Assembly (NCBI RefSeq): GCF_032854445.1
Contig: NC_088295.1
Location: 21,563,385-21,627,384, forward strand
DNA from: Liolophura sinensis
Lineage: Eukaryota; Mollusca; Polyplacophora; Chitonida; Chitonidae
Reading direction: 5' to 3'
DNA length: 64,000 nucleotides
Part shown: piece after piece, positions 1 to 13,400 of the stretch
Layout: each line of letters starts with the position of its first letter
How positions within the stretch are numbered: the first letter of the stretch is position 1
Notes under the pieces: model-generated
Databases searched by the model: none
What the model was told of the DNA's origin: nothing
Seen by the model: only the letters and a program-made list of their open reading frames with translations
Translations under genes and position numbers: made by a program

Positions 1-1266
1 ACACGTTAGAGGAGATAGATTAGAAAGGGTTATCAAGTCCTCAAAATGCGTTTTAAATCACTCTCGTTTCTGCCAATCGTGTGGTATTATTTACTTGTGC
101 TCAAAAGGTATAGTAATACAGTAAGAACGCAAATGGTTGATTGCTTTTAAGTTAGCATAGACTTGCAGTCAGAGTGCATGTGATGTGGTTGATCATATGT
201 AGACCTTTATGTGTACATAAGCGTATGTCGTAAGTGGTTGACATTCCGTTGATCACGCTTTACTCTATATGCAGACGAATGCACTTATATCGGTAGTTGG
301 GAACTTCATTTTTATAACTGCTTCTCTTCTATGAGGGAGTAACGGATAACCCACCCAAATGTACATGCGGGATGCTGCAGTTTGTGAGAAGCTTGTCCGT
401 TAACCTTCTCTGTCGCCTGTGCTGTGGGTGGATAGACTCAGATAGGTCAGGTGTAGGTTGCCACGTGGACCATCATTACATGCAGCTCCACAACTCACAT
501 TAATAATCACCAAGCAACCACTCACGTTTTCTGTATTTTACAGTATATGCGGTATTTTCTACATAATTTGATTAAAAGTTAAAAAGTGAATGAGAAAGAG
601 TGAAATAAAAACCGAAGTGAAGACTTGCAAGAGTGGTGTGAACGATAGCTTGTAGACAGGATCAATTTGGTGATGAGGTTGGAATACAGCGGCTTGGGAG
701 AGTGCCCGTATGTTGAGTATTTCACATATATCCAAATCATTGTCACGCGGCTTACTCGATAAATTGATCCCAATGCTGCTTCTGTTTTTAGCCTACAAAT
801 TAATTTTGTGCACCTTGTCGAGTGTTGACGAACAGAAATGGAGCTCTGGTCAATTACAAAGACGGAAATCTGAGCTGTCTTTGGTTCCTGTAATCGATGC
901 TTGTGCGTCTTGTCTTGTGTTCCACTCACTCATTTATAACAAGATTTAATCTAATTGAGAGCGGGACGAATATATTGACATCTCAGTTCTGAAAATATAC
1001 CCATTGGTCACCTGTTTATATACGGGTGATTTCCTAGGCCCAGTGTTGATTTCTTATCTTATGTGTTGACGATAAAATAATGACCATCGTGTTTGGTTTC
1101 CTTTCAGCGTATGATTCCCGTATGATATGAATACTCCTGCAACACACTGATCCGTCTCTACTCTTTTTAAACATATGTTTAATATTTTAATGTATTTTTC
1201 TGGCAAAAAGAAAATGGAATGACACTTTTATTTGTGTGTTCCGAATAACTGTTTTGTTGCAGTTCA

Positions 1267-1359
<93 letters not shown>

Positions 1360-1414
1360 AGCTTGTAAGATGATTTCAGTTGGAATGTAAACATTGATTT
1401 TATTCTGTCAACAG
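1..1414. other. 5' flank / intron of the PKG gene with (TA)n microsatellite
   Basis: No exon is recognisable here. Because exon 1415-1581 begins in mid-codon inside CNB-A, this is intron sequence of the PKG gene. It contains a pure TA dinucleotide run at about 1269-1357. Confidence 0.6.
1269..1357. repeat. (TA)n microsatellite
   Basis: About 88 bp of uninterrupted TA dinucleotide, ending roughly 57 bp before the 3' splice site at 1413-1414. Length is likely polymorphic, and the tract sits where a branch point and polypyrimidine region would be expected. Confidence 0.95.
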
Positions 1415-4400
1415 CTCCCGGGAACTTATAAAAACGGCCATATTAGACAACGACTTTATGAAGAACCTGGAGCCGTCTCAGATCCGTGAGATTGTGGACT
1501 GCATGTACCCAGTGGAGTACTGTAAAGATGCTGTTATCATCAAGGAGGGAGATGTCGGCTCCCTCGTCTATGTCATGGAAGGTAAGCCATATTACAAAAG
1601 GAAAGAGAAAGGCAATAGAATGCACGCGATCGTATGATGATCTCTAGGCTTCATGCACACACCCTTCGCTAGAGTTGTCGTAGGACGGGATTGCGTCAGA
1701 AAGTGGTAGTTAACTCACCTATTTCCATTAAGACCCATTAGAGCCAGTGAATTAATTAGCCTGATGAGCCACTGTTGACATTCGTTTCATAAAGACGTAA
1801 ACCTTCTCTTTTATAAACTGGATGTAAAAATAAACACCTGATGAGATTGCAGTCCTTGTACCTCGTGCATAATCTGATTCTGAAATGCATTCATGTGAGA
1901 TAACAAAAAAACGAAGGAAGGCTTTTGTTGTTGCGCTGTACTGTATGTATATCTTGGCTAATTTTCCTTCTGTACCATAAACCTTACCAGAAAAAATAGT
2001 TAATAAAGCAAATTGTCCCAGTAGTAAGTTGTACTTCTACCGCTCTTTTGAGGTTGTGTCATATTCCTCTGTTCTGCCTTTTGTTCTTCCTTGTCATCAC
2101 AACCATTTTTTTTTGTCCACAACACCTTGTTGCTACTCCTCATCAATATCACCTCACAAAGCTTAGTCATAAAGAAAAAAAAAATTCCCGTAATATTTCA
2201 AGTGCAAACCGCGCACTTCTTCGTTCTTTTTCTGCGATATACTCAGCACGTCTAGTAACAAGCTGTTGAACATCTCCTAGTAGACCCAGATCAGCTGCCA
2301 TTGTGACACAGGGGCTAAACTTCTCTGCTTGCATTTGTTCATGGTTTATTCAGTCTTTTATAATCACAGTTTTCCTATCGATCATTTAAGACGGTTTCAA
2401 TTCGCAATATTTAATCTTTGACACAAGATTAAACACCAGATCGTGACACCTCTTGTTTTCCTCATAAGTCAGGTATTAGGCGTTTACAAGCAGTTTCTTT
2501 TTTATAGGTCTATTGGTGAGAATCGCCAGAGGCCCATTATAGAGGCATGAAAAAATGTGAAGAAATTTGCTGAAGTAGTTTCACCCAAGTACTCAGTGTT
2601 AGTGCGTTTAATGAAATAGATCGTGGGTAATGGTCAAATATTAGCTTCCTTTCGTTATGTTTTCTTCCTTGTTGGGATTTATATGTAACGATTATGCATT
2701 GAATAAAACGTGTAATTATGTTTAATTTATTTTTATGCTTTAATTTATTATCCTTTCAATTTTTTGTCGCGAAATGTTATCGAATGCGTTTGCGGTAAAT
2801 GTCACATACCAGTCGGTATCTTGGTTGTCGTACGTAGCGAAAAGATTTACATCTTGTAAAGTGACCTGCATGATGAACATTTGCATATAATTCCGAAAAC
2901 GATCGAAAAAAGTTCGACAGATTAGCTATAATTGTAAGTGTGTGTTTTTATTAAAACTCATTTTCCTATTGCTCAAGCCTTTGGTGTCCGCAACGTTGGC
3001 CAATCGCTGTGTAACATTCACGTGATCTTTGTTGAACCTCGCAGGTATTCTGTCCAGTAGGCGATCTCTTAAGTCTGCGTGATGGCACCAGGTTATTATG
3101 CAATGAAAGTTTTACCAGGGCCAGCAGGAGTGAAGCTGACAGCTGATTCAACAATGTACTAACGTATGCTTGGTACTTTAGTACATCGTCAGATCACTTA
3201 AACCACACACGTACGGTTAGTACAATGTAAATGTTGAGAAGATTTGATTCTTAACAGTTACATGAACAATTGTACATAAATGAATTGTTATGGCGAATTA
3301 ACATTGTGTGTATTAGGCGTAATGTTACTTCGAAAGTGTGGCCATAGTCTTGACAAACTCACAGTGCAGTAGTGAAACAGACTTGTTCAAGATGGCGGGT
3401 AGCCCTCGAACTCGAGATAACAAGCACTTCTTACAGGTTTTTTTTTCGGTCTTTAAAACAAACTGTTTCTTTGGTGCTTTTTTTGGTGGTGGAGGGGGTG
3501 GGGTGGGGTGGAGAGAGAGGTTCTCTTCCGAATCTTCTCTAGGGGTTATCTCCCTTGATGAAAGTGTTGCACCCGGTGAACCAGAGATAGGAACTGGTGA
3601 GCTGTTGCTGACTAATTTTAGCCTACGTTATTATTCATAGAGCCTCTTAAAGTAGTCAGCATTTTATTATACGGAAACGTTTTAGCATCTAGTCTTTCGC
3701 TGTGCTCTTATTCATTAAAATCAGCCTTTACTTTTTTTTATGTTCTTGCTTACGCGAATTTTTTTCTCACTGTTAGAAGTTAGAAGAAGACCAATAGACC
3801 CATTTCACACCCAATGGGCTCTAGTTGGTATTATTTTTTCGCATTTCTGCCAGAGAAGATGTGCACAGGTAGGCTATAGCTAGAGGGGCCAGGAAAGCCA
3901 TCTATCTTTTCCCCTCTTCCTCGTATGCTTTCCCGTGACAGATTGTTCCTGACAAGTTCCTGCTATAGGAAACCGGGAAAATCCTTGTTACCGACAGATT
4001 GTCGCTTACATCAATGTGACAAAAACTCTTAAATTAATCGCCAGCCTGACACTAGATTTAGCCTTCATTTCCTCCATGGATATTCATGTCAGCTCTGCAA
4101 ACGATACCCTCAATCTGTGTATCCTTGCTGTATATGAATGTCTTACATGGGAAAATTCATGTAAAATTGTTGCGGAAGAATTCCATCACTTCTGCGTTAA
4201 GCAAGGACACACTCCCTCACGTAGGTTATTAGACCATGCGTTTAGTTCTTTCCACCTATTTCACTACTCGTGACCAAACACTCGTGCGGTTTATAGAGCA
4301 TACTGCAGGTTTATGTGTGTATATGAACCATGTATTCTTCGGCATGGTTTTGATAAGTATTCTTGGCGTCAAAAATATCGGCTACCAATATTTTCAACAG

Positions 4401-7400
4401 TTTGGCATAACACACAGTGGGAAATGTGAAAAGTAGAAAGTAAGGAGTACAAATAGATTTATCTCCCTTTCCTGAGTTTTTCGTCTTTTCGTCTGGGACA
4501 TACAGTTAACCATACATGACAATAAACCTTTGAAGATCTATTCGCGGAGAGCTTTTTTGACGACATTTGTGTGAAAATGACATTATTTTTTGTCTTGTAA
4601 TCTTGTACCTAACCAAATATTTTAATTCGCAATGAATTTCCTCAAAACAGCTATTTGGGTGTCGATGAATCGATGTTTTGTTGTTACAACAACACACCAA
4701 CCTATATTTACTGTGTTGGATTTAGGGGTGTATTTTCTGCCATTTAAGTTAGCAGCTCACTCAAACTACATTGTGTGTGTCTGTAAAAAAACTGCCATGA
4801 GAAAACCTCAATTCTATAATCCGAATGTCGAGAGAAGGGGTACTGGTATCAGGCCTACCTTGGGCAGTCCATTTCACCTAACATTCATCATTCCAACTGG
4901 AAAGTTTTGTCCGCGTGGTATAAATGGGCTCTAACTGTGATCGACGTGACCGACATGGTCAGATCAAAGTGTGGTCATCTCACAGGAGAGGTATATATAA
5001 TACACGTATTCAAAAAAAGGTGTTTGACCACAAACGATCTTCAGCTCACATAATCTTGTTAATTTAAAACTTCTCACTTACTGAGGGTATACTTGGGCTC
5101 TAACCGTGCAGCGGTTCAGCGGGACCCTGTTCATGTACTCTTGTCTTATCTATACTCAGCAACTGACATCCGATAGTACCCTTCCGGCACCAGCTGATAC
5201 AGTATGGTTAAACTTTCCCCTGCTGCTATATCAGCCTGGTGTCTCCTTGTGCTGACTGAAGGGGGAGTGGACATCTTGGTACGAAATGTAAGATGAGCTG
5301 TCGTCACATCACGGCTCTCTCTGCTTAGTCACTTGACAGACTAAAGGGCTTTAATTATTAGGCTATCTATAGAACCAATTCCTTCCAACCTCTCTTAGGT
5401 GACAGCTAATTACACCTGTATCAGCGAATGCAACCATATACGATTTATGTTGCCGTTTCCCTAGTACTTATCAGACTAGGTAAGATTTCCAGATGTGTCC
5501 CTTGCTTATGGTATCTTGTCCCTTATGTAAAAGAAGACTGCACTTGTATTTCTTGTTAGGCTATAAGGCTGCCTTGAGTATACATGTACACGACCGTTAT
5601 TGTTAATTTTATTCATGGGTATATAACAAGGACCAAGTTTCTTGGCGTGTGAAGGCTGCCCTTTTTGTTTCTGTAGGCAGTTCTCCTCGCTGCTGTAGAC
5701 CGCCAGCGTCAGTCAGCCAGACATATGTCTTATTAGACGTCAACCATCAATGGTCCTACTTTTTTCCAGATTTTTTTTTCTGCTTTATTCTATTTTTGAC
5801 GTCATATTTTGGTACAGCTCGTGGCGCTCAGCCGAAAATAACCCATCTGACTCAGTCAAGGATGGTTCATCTTCTGATTAGGCGGAAGAAGGAGGGGACG
5901 GTGTTGAAAGACACTGCAACACATCAAACCTTTTCACACAACAGAAACTCACTAAAGTGCATTAATTATTTAACATCAATACAATCGCCTTTCTTTTGAG
6001 ATAAACTAGATCCCGAACTGATAAACGAGTAGCTTTTTAATCCATGTTTTCTATGGAATAGAACACGAATTAATACCCTACATCTTCACAAGTGTACAAG
6101 GCCGTCTAAAGAAAGCATCAACTTCAGGCTTATGCATACGGTAAAAGAGTGCGGAGGTTTGAATGTTATATATAACTTCAGTGCAATGGCAAGGAAAGAA
6201 AGACGTCTATAGCGTGTCGACAAGTTTTATTTTATGTGATGTAAGATGTTTAACGCCTGAAGCTAGCTAAAGCATCACGTAGTTAGATAGGTCAGATCAA
6301 AGTGTGATGATTAAATAGTAAACTAAAATAACTTTCATTTTTATTTCTCATCTGAGAGGTATATATTTAATACACGTATTTAGCAAAATATGAGCAACGA
6401 CTATACTTGACCAGAACATAACGTTCGAACTTCATCGAACGTAACCTGGTTCATTACACTTCGAAACCATACCGCTCTGGGGTTTATGAATAACCAGCTT
6501 TTTTATACTCTGGTGATAGGATTTCTGAAACCTTCCATCGTATCAAACGTCGTTGGAATTGTTTGTTAAGTAGGCTACTGCATATATTCTTGTAAGATCA
6601 CTCTCTCGTATTATTCACAATTGTCAAGTTTTCCCGAAGGCTGATTTATATCGCTGATTTATGGTCAGTTTATATATGTTTTATATATATGTGATTAAGC
6701 TTTACCGCAGATGTATACTATTTTAGCCCTCGTGCCCCCCTTCCACCGCCAGTTAGGTGCATGTGTATATATCTTCGCTGGAAACGTGTGCATTCTTGTA
6801 CAGAGGGACCGTGATTTATCTGCTTCCTGGCTTGATGGGAACAAGCACATCTGGCTAAGACAAGAACATTTCACAAAGTCCGTGTCCTTTCTACCATTAT
6901 GTTTTTTTGTTTACAGAGGGAAAGGTGGAAGTCACCAAAGAGCGTCAGAAATTATGCACCATGGCACCAGCAAAAGTGTTTGGAGAATTGGCTATTCTCT
7001 ACAACTGTACTAGGACTGCAACGGTTCGAGGTGAGTTAACCGTTTCTTAAATATATTCCAAGTTTTCATGAATGTCGTAGGTTAAATTTCAAAAGGAACA
7101 TATATTAACAGTTGTGGCCCGTTTAACAGTTTGTTGGTAAAATCAAGAATTTATTTACAGTAGAATCCACATGTCGGCATCACGATCTCTTTATTTACAG
7201 TGTTAATGTCGGCACAAATGTCTAAATAATATGACATAAGTATTTATATATGTGGGGACATATTGCTTTGGTATTACAGCCCGTGTAAGAATGTAACATT
7301 ATTTTAGCGATTTTTTGTTTACTGACGGTTTACTGAGGCTTCATCATTGACAGGGAACAGTTGACATACACACCCTACCCAAGAGACATCGGAAACCATC

Positions 7401-10400
7401 GAGAAATAATTTGATGAAGTAAACATTTAAAGCGAGGTTCTTACCTTAAAGGCCACGCCATTTCATCTGTATATATCAGATGAAACACAATCAAACACTG
7501 TCCAAGAAAACAGCTCGATATAATTTTTTTAAAATTTTTCCAACCAAATAAAATAATTCTAAATCACCAGATTGCACTGAAGTCTGCATTGACCCAGAGA
7601 GTATTAGTGACGCCACATGTATGTGTCTATATTTTTGTTTTTAAAATAAATTGTTTCAACTTTCATTCTGCAAACGTGTTCATAAATCTGTAAATATATA
7701 TGTATGTGGAATGATTAAATGCAGCAATTTAAGTCGGCTATGACAAAAAACTTGATAGGGTGAGGTATGGGAATCTTATGAATGGTTTCTCGGTTAGCAC
7801 TCAACAACATTTACATATCTTGGTAGGGCACATGTGGTACGAATGAGCTGAACGTTTGGTACTTTCTTGGTTTCACACCGTGGCTATTCCTGTATTATTA
7901 CAAGCAGTATCTGACATAAAGACAGTGATATTCATTGCAATAATTGATTGAGTTTGGCCCGGCATTTTGATAGACTTGACATAATCGTGGTATGTTTTAA
8001 TCAGACTGTATTGAAGACAGGCCATTTGGTGGTGTCACATATATAATGCATGTACCTGGAACATGTAAGCTTTGTGTGAACCATGAAAAGAGCCCAGTCG
8101 TTTATCAGCCATTTGTCAGCAGCTTGGAAGCTTGCCAGGAGCCAGTTCTTTAAGGTTTAAATAAAGGCTCAGGTGTTATACGTACGTGTAGGTGGTGATA
8201 ACCTGGAGCATCTGAACTGCTGACCAGTTATCTGTACGAATGGTATGCTGTATCTGTGGAAATAATCCACAAAGAGTTTGACTGAACAGAAAATCAGTGT
8301 AAATATATTCCATTCTCTAAGTCTCTTATTTCTTACCGGTGGAGCAGTTCGTTCCATACTATAGATGAGCGAGTGGACTGAATAAGAATTAAGCCCTCCA
8401 TGCAGATCAGAAATAAGCATTTATTATCCAAAGTAGTTTTACAAGATGACGAACATGCGTGTGTCCCATCTGACATTGCTCCATTTTCTGGTCTTGAAGT
8501 TTTAATTAACTTACAGCCCTCTGTGGAACATCCTAAAGTATCTATAAGTAAACAGTAAGATGCTTAATTCAACCCTAGACGCTTCATTTATCTTTACTGG
8601 TTGTACCCTCAATAGTCAGATAGACATACCCCGACAGCACTGCCAGGCAAGGTTATTTTGAAGTATATTGCATAATTGTTAGACTATTTCTAGACGTAAC
8701 ACTGGAGGAGTGTGTGAAGATAAGAGCTGCTTTGAGTTGGACTGATGATGGACTGTAGTAAGGGTTACAGCTGACTGTGTTGGGGGCTTCACGGATACAC
8801 GTTGGCGCAAGCGCGATTCTTCAGGGTTACTCCGTTCAGCAAGGGTCAAAAGGTCCAACAAGATACATAGGAGACATATTCTATTTCTTTGGATTGTTGC
8901 TCAGACTAAACACACATCCTGCAATATTCGACTAGCAATACACACAGTCTGAGGAACGTCTCCACTAACTCCACTTGACGTCAGGTCTGACCACTGACCA
9001 GTAATAACGGTGTATTATATGGACAAAGACTTGTCAGACAAAAACCTGCTTGAGTTCTCAGATAAGATGAGATGGTTTATGGGTTCTAATCCGCTCAGTC
9101 ACATGCACCTGATGCGTTCGGATGGATTCTCTTCTCTTTATAGTTATACGCACGGTAATATTTCAGAGAGTCACGTGCGAATGGTTCGTTGTTTTTCAGC
9201 ACTGACGAACTGTAAGTTGTGGGCCATCGACCGACCATGTTTCCAGAGTATCATGATGAGGACTTGCTTAATGAGACAGACAGAGCATATGGACTTCCTC
9301 AGGAGGTAATATTTTTCATATTTGAAATTTTTAAATAAAATCCCATGGAGTCACAATTAAAAGGATATATAACAGAATTCGGTAACTTTAATACTTAAAG
9401 CTGCTGGGAAACATCCAAGACTTCAAAAAGAAATGTGAAGATTTAAAAAAATATTTACTGAAGTGTAGTTACGAACTCTCACGCTCTGCTTTCTCTGTTC
9501 AACTTGAGTGCCTTTAAATGTGTTTCTTCAGCAAGCGTACATAGGCTGAAAAGTCGAAGCACTTGAAAAGAAATTTGAATAGTTTTAAAGCGTTACTCGT
9601 GTAAACCCATATTTGTATGACAAAGTTGTGTATCTAAAACTTGGAGATCTAAACTTGCTGGACGTTCACGGTTGCGGCAAACAATTTAAGAGCCAAGGAA
9701 ATGATTTTTACCAATCAAACCAAACACTCTAATGCTTGCCTTTGAAAACAGTCATGTTTTGTCTTAACATGGAATATTTTGGTCTCTGGTAACATCTAAA
9801 ACCAGATCAAATTTGCTATTGGCTAACGTGAGACATCCAGTATATATGGTAGTGCTTGCATCTTTGTAAATGGATTTAGGTCCAGATATTATGCACGAGG
9901 AATCTGCACACTTAAAATCAAAATTTATGAACCATTCAAATGCAGTCATATATGCTTTTACTCTTAATATAATATTCTTATGTAGTAGTGATTAAGGATG
10001 TAACAGGGTTAAGAAAGGAGAGGTAGAAAAGAAAGGTCTTACAGAGGTGCATGTTCTCATAGTAATAATTATGAGTCCTTTATTAATGCGTTGGACAACA
10101 GAACGGTTGGGATTAGTCCCGCTTTGTGCTTTCATTCAGTTTGAATCATTTCCTTCAAATAAAATGGTTTGCCAGTAACAAGACGCACTGTCGATGTGGG
10201 GTCAATGGGTGTTTTATATTTATTGCATCCAGAAAACCTTTTAATAACATTCACGTTATGATAAATTAAATATCTTGTATTAGCTGTTTCGGTAGTACTG
10301 TGAATTTTGTAGTTTATTAAGTGCTTCCGCCAGTTGCTGGTTCTGCGTTCGGAGATAAGAAATGAGTTTACTTGATAAGTATGTCCGTTATTTTGATTTA

Positions 10401-13400
10401 ATTTGATATAAACGTCTTAAGTTTGTGGATGTTCTGAGTTAATTAACGGTGAAATCTGCGACTTCGAAATTCGGTATCGGAACTGTCACCACAAAAAATA
10501 AAAAAGTGAATTTTAGTGAGCTGTGATAGTTGGCTTCACTCATTGTGGAATAAATTGATAAACACATACAAAGATGCATTCAATATTTATGTTCTATGTA
10601 GCTCCTCTAAGTGATATGCTTGTTTGGCCAGTTGACTACGTACACAGGAAAACCGCTTGCACCCTATGATTGCCTGTCGTATGCCTTTGAAGTGGTTTGG
10701 TGCGGAGATAATGAGCTTCCACGATATCGTGTGTCACTATCACTAAACTTTCCGCATGGTGCCAGTTCTCCAGCCTTTAAGTCTGGCTCTGCTCTTATAG
10801 GAACTATTCTCAGAACCAACTAATATTTCCACGTTTTACCAATGTTTTTTTTTCTCTTTCAAAAGTGTACATAAGAATAGCCACCAACAGATTTTCAGTG
10901 CTGCCAACTGTTGGTTCTTTTTGTGTAATTCGTGCAAGAGATGGACATGATTGATATCCGAAGGTGGTAAATGCAAGAACGAGAAGAGCATATATGTTAC
11001 CCATGTACGCGATTGTTTACATTTTCTCAACGAACGAATTGGACTGCGTTCTGTTGGCGGGAATGAGTCTGTCAGGCTGCCGTCATCCACGGCTTTATAC
11101 ACTAGCTCTGTGTATGTTTACTTTGACGTTTGTTGATGGCAGACATGGACCAGAGTTTTATCTGGTTCTTCTCTATGCTTTCTCCCACTGAACTAACTAA
11201 TCACGCATCTCACCCATCATTTTGTTCCTTTTTCACTGTGCCTGTCTGTAAGACGCCCGTTTAAACGCCGTGGAATGATGGATATAATGGCTTATTCCCC
11301 AGGTCATGGAGCTTTTTTAAGCTTTGCGAGGTTTACTGCACCCGATGAAGCGGTGATAATCCCAAAGCCTTCATAACATTTTGACAAGCCCTAGCCTTCT
11401 GTTCTTGCCACGAGCTAGTCTGGTAAGCTATCGTTTCCAAGAATCTGTATGCGGATTACACGTATAGGAAGAACAGGAAGATTTCGCGACCTGGTATGTG
11501 TGCCGCATGTCACCGCCTGGATAGCGGGAATGTTGAATAAGCGATACGATTCACAGCAGGTGCAAGATACCGAACACCTCCGCGGTGAGGTCGACTTGAC
11601 CTCTTTAATCCACATTTTACGTACATATCTCGGTCTGCACTTCTCAAAGGTGTGGTACAGGTGATGGACAACGTCCGTGCTGGGTAGATTTCTGTAAGAG
11701 TACCTACTGGTATTCTGGTTATAACCAACGTTTAAGTCTGTAACCCGGGTGTTTCCTGATTGATATATCAGCCGGTCGTTGAGGTGATCTCTGTCTGAAA
11801 AAAAAAACTGACAGTGTGCTTAGTTTGGAATAGTTCTTTGAAATTGATTGCTTGAACGCAAGGCGCTTAGTAAGACAATGTTTCAATGGAGAATGGAGCT
11901 GTAAATCTTAACAGACATTAAGCACGAACGAATTGGGACAATATTGACGATATGTTTATTCTTTACCCTTCGTTTTAAATTCAATTTTCTGAAAAGGAAT
12001 TATTTTCATTTATGCCTGCACCGGTATCAAAACATTTCGTGCAAGAAGTTAGTTTACCATCAAACATTCAGTGCATAAGATAAGGATGATGTTTACAAGC
12101 CCGTATCATAACTGAGATTAACACTGCCATCAATCCCAGATGTTGGGAAGCTGTGGGAGCAGCCATCGTGTGAGAGAGCTATGGTCGATGGTCCACGACT
12201 CTCTGGTTCTCCAAAGAAATCAAATAACCAAACATAAAGCTGAGATAGTGTGTTTTGCTAAGAAATAAAGATATCCACCGTGACTGAGATATGACTGTTA
12301 GACATATATAGAAGTATTAGTTTTAAAAAATGATTGTGACTTCAATAATGTTAGTCCGAAGACCTTAATTTCGAAAAGCAGTAAACAAAATCGGAGAAAT
12401 CCTCTAAATTATCCGATGTAAAGAAACCAGATAATTATGATTTTGAACACTTTTATAAATTTTAGTAGAATAAGTCTTTAGCTTATTGATTTATAGGATT
12501 TGTAGTAAATTTTGAATGTCCTTCATGAAAGCAAAAGATTACGCGTATGGCAGACTATTTTGATATAACTCCTGTAATTCATATGCGTGTTTCCTTGCAG
12601 CGTTCCTACTTTTAAAGGACTTCCAGAAGAAAACTCTGAGCAAACTGGCCGGACGTATTAGAGGAGGTAGAGAACTGTATATTCAGACAAAGGTATGGAT
12701 GTGGTCATAAATGATATCACATACATAATCATTGTTCTGTCAGTATGGTACAAAGGTGATTTAAGGTTATAGAATTTAAATTGTAATGGTTGCAGTTGGA
12801 AAATTTCCATAGTTCCATAGTCATAGTATAATTTTGCACAAACAGAAGCTATTAACCTTTATAAGATTTGCGTCTGTCTATGGGCAATACTGGCCTGGAC
12901 ATTTCAGCCTTTGTGTATACGTTTTGATTATAACAACACTGAATTATATAGTTTCTTGCAAAAATCCGGGGCCTCTATAAGTTACTTTCATTCACGAGAC
13001 CACACGCACAGTTTCTTTTCGTGTGCAGTTCCATGAATTACACTTTTGTTAATAAGGCTGCCTGTAGGCTGGGCGACTGTTGCATTTTGTCAGTGAGGTG
13101 TAAAAACGTATTCTGATCTTTTCTGCACAGGCCCATTATGCTGACAAGGAATACATCGTTCGCCAGAGAGCTGTTGGGGATACCTTCTTTATTATCGCCA
13201 GTGGCAAGGTAAATTATTACAACGCTAAAATTCTCATCCTAGATTTTACTGAACTCATAGTAATCCCTAATGTTGCTCTTATAACTTAATAAATGTCAAT
13301 AACGTTACCTAATGTGCACTTTGAACATGTTTATTTTAGATGCAGGACAGTCTTGTGATATACATGTATCTGCATCAGGGTGGTGATGTTTGATATTTTC

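Larger units (their letters stand above)
1582..6916. other. 5.3-kb PKG intron
   Basis: Between the first two visible PKG exons. I see no supported coding exon. It holds two dispersed copies of a short repeat (about 4950-5018 and 6289-6386) and a G-rich tract at about 3484-3520. Confidence 0.6.

Noticed and set aside
12667-12692. Extending PKG exon 4 to the GTATGG donor at 12693
   Set aside because: The earlier GAG/GTAGAG donor gives LADVLEE joined to [12 protein letters not shown], matching the family without extra residues.
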